A stretch of DNA of 64,000 bases, taken from assembly GCA_003347645.1 (NCBI GenBank), contig QDFX01000010.1:62001-126000 (forward strand). The letters run 5' to 3'. A program made the translations under genes and the position numbers. The DNA comes from Rhizobiaceae bacterium CPCC 101076 (GTDB taxonomy: Bacteria; Pseudomonadota; Alphaproteobacteria; Rhizobiales; Methylopilaceae). Every line of letters begins with the position of its first letter. Positions within the stretch are counted from its first letter, which is position 1. The notes beneath the pieces were generated by a model. It did no database searches and was not told the origin of the DNA. It saw only the letters and a list, made by a program, of their open reading frames with translations. This document shows, piece by piece, positions 62,131 through 64,000 of the stretch.

Positions 62131-62159
62131 GAAGCGGCACCCATAAGGGGCGCCGCTTC
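62131..62159 (-). terminator. Stem-loop between binding-protein gene and rpiB
   Basis: GAAGCGGC (62131-62138) and GCCGCTTC (62152-62159), perfect 8-bp arms, with further CCC/GGG pairing in the loop. It begins 8 bp after the binding-protein stop on the minus strand. Confidence 0.65.
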
Positions 62160-62167
62160 GTCTTAAG

Positions 62168-62959
62168 TCATTGCAGCATCGCTGCCGGCAGTTCGCTGCC
62201 GTGAAACTTCTTGTAGATCTCGTTCAGCTTGCCGTTTTTCAGATTGGCCGAGACCCATTCATTGAGCTTCTCGACGAGCCGCGGCTCACCCTTGCGGATG
62301 CCGATGGCGAGATCGAACGTGGTGATCAGGACCTTGGGCTCGAACGGACGCGCAGGATTCTTCACGCCGACCTGGTTCACGATGGTCGCCGAGGTCGCCA
62401 TGCAGTCCGCCTGGCCGGACACGGCGGCCGTCACCATGGTCGCGTCGTCGTCGAAGCGGGCCAAGGTCAGTTCGCGATCCTTCATGTTGGTGAGCGCAGT
62501 GTCCTGTGTGGTCCCGCGCGACACCGCGATCGTCTTGCCCTTGAGATCCGGCCAATCCTTGACCTGGACCGCTTTCAGACAGCCGACGACGGACTGAAGG
62601 GCCGCATACGGTTTGCTGAAGTCGATGACCTTGGCGCGTTCGGGCGTGACCGAAAGCGTCGAGATGATGATATCGGCCTTGTTCGTCTGGACGTTCGGGA
62701 TGCGCGTGGCACCCGTGGTCTGGATGAATTCGAGTTCCAGGCCCCAGTCTTTTGCGAGAAGTTGGGCGGTCTCCACGTCGGATCCGGTCGGCTTCATGCT
62801 GCCATCCATCATGCCGGACGGGGGTATCGCCAGGTCGGTCGCTATCCTGATCTTCTTCGCCGCCATGATGTCGTCGAGCAGATCAGCGCGGGCACCGGTC
62901 GTCGCCATGGTCGCGACGCCGACCGCGATGGCGGTGGCAAAAAGCATGTGCTTCGTCAT
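62168..62959 (-). CDS. Polar-amino-acid-type ABC transporter binding protein
   Basis: 263 aa, family-3 solute-binding protein. Signal peptide (1-25, ending TTGARA), then DDIMAAKKIRIATDLAIPPSG, DIIISTLSVTPERAKVIDFS and the DLKGKTIAVSRGTTQD motif. The usual Arg that grips an amino-acid carboxylate (TPERAK) is present, so the ligand probably has an alpha-amino-acid-like or acidic group despite the sugar enzymes downstream. Confidence 0.9.
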   Translation of the reverse strand: MTKHMLFATAIAVGVATMATTGARADLLDDIMAAKKIRIATDLAIPPSGMMDGSMKPTGSDVETAQLLAKDWGLELEFIQTTGATRIPNVQTNKADIIISTLSVTPERAKVIDFSKPYAALQSVVGCLKAVQVKDWPDLKGKTIAVSRGTTQDTALTNMKDRELTLARFDDDATMVTAAVSGQADCMATSATIVNQVGVKNPARPFEPKVLITTFDLAIGIRKGEPRLVEKLNEWVSANLKNGKLNEIYKKFHGSELPAAMLQ

Positions 62960-62993
62960 TTGTGTTGTCCTCCCTGTTGCTTCGGCTCGTTGT

Positions 62994-63731
62994 TCAGAGC
63001 TCTTTGCCCACGAACTGGGCCAGTTCGGGCGTCGTCGGCGATGTCAGGATGGTCGCGGGTCCGGACTCGTGGACCTTGCCGCGATGCATGAACAGAACCT
63101 GGTCGGCGATGCCCTTGGCAAATCCCATCTCGTGCGTGACCATCACCATGGTCATGCCGTCCGCGGCGAGCGCCTCGATGACCTTCAGCACCTCACCCGT
63201 CAGTTCGGGATCGAGAGCCGAAGTCACCTCGTCGAACAGCATCACCTTCGGCTGCATGGCGAGCGAGCGGGCAATAGCCGCGCGCTGCTGCTGACCTCCG
63301 GAGAGTTGTTCGGGATAGTAGTGAAGCTTTTCCTCCAGCCCGACCTGGGCGAGGACGCGTTTGGCTTGTTCCTTCGCCGCCGTCTTCGACGCGCGCTTCA
63401 CGGAGCACGGCGCGAGGATGATGTTCTCCTCGACGGTCAGGTGCGGAAACAGATTGTAGCTCTGGAAGACGATGCCGACGTCCTGCCGAAGTGCCCGGAG
63501 GTCGATGTTGGGATCACTGACGTGATGGCCGCAGACGATGATCTCGCCCTCATCGATCGTCTCGAACCGGTCGAGGCAGCGGAGCGCGGTACTCTTGCCC
63601 GAGCCGCTGCGGCCGATGATGACCATGACCTCGCCGCGCTGGACCTCGAAATCGATGCCGTCGAGAACCTTGAGCGGACCGAAGCTCTTGTGAACGTCTC
63701 TTGCCGAAACGACGGCACCGTTGGTGTCCAT
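62994..63731 (-). CDS. Polar-amino-acid-type ABC transporter ATP-binding protein
   Basis: 245 aa, GlnQ/HisP type. Walker A GRSGSGKSTALRCL, Q-loop VFQSYNLFPHLTVEENI, signature LSGGQQQRAAIARSLA, Walker B VMLFDEVTSALDPEL, switch VTHEMGFAKGIAD. Energises the permease encoded 17 bp upstream. Confidence 0.94.
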   Translation of the reverse strand: MDTNGAVVSARDVHKSFGPLKVLDGIDFEVQRGEVMVIIGRSGSGKSTALRCLDRFETIDEGEIIVCGHHVSDPNIDLRALRQDVGIVFQSYNLFPHLTVEENIILAPCSVKRASKTAAKEQAKRVLAQVGLEEKLHYYPEQLSGGQQQRAAIARSLAMQPKVMLFDEVTSALDPELTGEVLKVIEALAADGMTMVMVTHEMGFAKGIADQVLFMHRGKVHESGPATILTSPTTPELAQFVGKEL

Positions 63732-63748
63732 TGAGACCGTCTCCCTGG

Positions 63749-64000
63749 TTACGCGGTCACGGGTTTGATGCGAGGCAGGCCGGACCGCCGCTCCAGACGG
63801 CGGCTGAGGCGCGAGATCGGGTAGCAGAGCGCGAAGTAGATGACCGCGATCACCGAATAGGTGAGGAAGGGTTCGAACAGCGAGTTGTTGATGATCTGCC
63901 CAGCGCGAGCGAGTTCGACGAAGCCGACGACGGACGCCAGCGACGTGTTCTTGATGATCTGGACCATGAAGCCGACGGTTGGCGGCGTGGCGATCCGGAT
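63749..64000 (-). CDS. Polar-amino-acid-type ABC permease (N-terminus beyond window)
   Basis: The last 83 residues of a HisM/GlnP-type permease. The visible part begins IRIATPPTVGFMVQIIKNTS and includes a membrane helix (TYSVIAVIYFALCYPISRLSRRLERR), the standard C-terminal helix of this family. The frame is open to the window edge, so most of the gene lies outside. First visible gene of the importer-rpiB-kinase operon. Confidence 0.9.
   Translation of the reverse strand: MRIATPPTVGFMVQIIKNTSLASVVGFVELARAGQIINNSLFEPFLTYSVIAVIYFALCYPISRLSRRLERRSGLPRIKPVTA

Noticed and set aside
1-64000. CRISPR arrays, tRNA/rRNA genes, transposases, phage genes
   Set aside because: I looked for regular short repeats, tRNA-like cloverleaf sequences and typical recombinase motifs and saw none; absence by eye is not proof.

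Overview
The window is one stretch of a GC-rich (by eye about 65%) bacterial chromosome. Tightly packed operons, many ATGA start/stop overlaps, TRAP and ABC uptake systems, PepSY/MsrPQ genes and GGDEF-EAL proteins fit an alphaproteobacterium, most likely Hyphomicrobiales (Rhizobiales). That placement is an inference from gene content, since there is no rRNA or marker gene. I saw no tRNA, rRNA, CRISPR array, insertion sequence or phage gene.

Layout. 1-10.7 kb (all minus): a DUF1989 protein, a complete dppABCDF peptide ABC operon, a GGDEF-EAL protein, a TctC-type binding protein and a cut-off hexapeptide acetyltransferase of the phosphonate-cluster type. 10.7-16.4 kb: a GGDEF remnant, MarC, a methyltransferase, then a minus-strand envelope operon (LAB_N protein, GT39 glycosyltransferase, response regulator, histidine kinase). 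16.5-21.6 kb: TetR regulator divergent from an RND efflux pair. 21.7-26.4 kb: LacI-type regulator divergent from gluconokinase and a TRAP transporter, with two palindromic operators between them. 26.4-30 kb: small membrane/periplasmic proteins, MsrPQ and a frameshifted PepSY gene. 30-35 kb: a CHASE4-GGDEF-EAL protein, then an operon of an unknown Cys-rich protein, a SET-domain methyltransferase and an MFS transporter. 35-38.6 kb: two small proteins, a Na/Pi cotransporter and a lone PstS.

38.8-50.6 kb is a 13-gene plus-strand operon: a sugar/polyol-type ABC importer (binding protein, two permeases, a small membrane protein, two ATPases), then DhaL, DhaM, a dedicated HPr and Enzyme I, a small HTH-like protein, DhaK, and a second, fused ATP-type DhaK-DhaL. 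The import substrate is probably dihydroxyacetone or a related ketose or polyol. It is phosphorylated by both a PEP-dependent and an ATP-dependent kinase.

50.6-58.0 kb is the most striking locus, a minus-strand operon of a RuBisCO-like protein (OiaX type), a DUF1537 kinase (OiaK type), an ApnO-type oxidoisomerase, a TRAP transporter and a NanR-like regulator. Together they form a complete predicted route from imported D-apionate to glycolate and 3-phosphoglycerate. A perfect -10 hexamer fused to a GGTATA motif precedes it. 58.2-64.0 kb (minus): a disulfide FAD oxidoreductase with a VOC protein, and a polar-amino-acid-type ABC importer joined to RpiB and a ribokinase-family kinase, running off the window end.

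Recurring theme: at least five solute-binding-protein genes are followed by long perfect stem-loops, which would raise binding-protein mRNA relative to the genes downstream.
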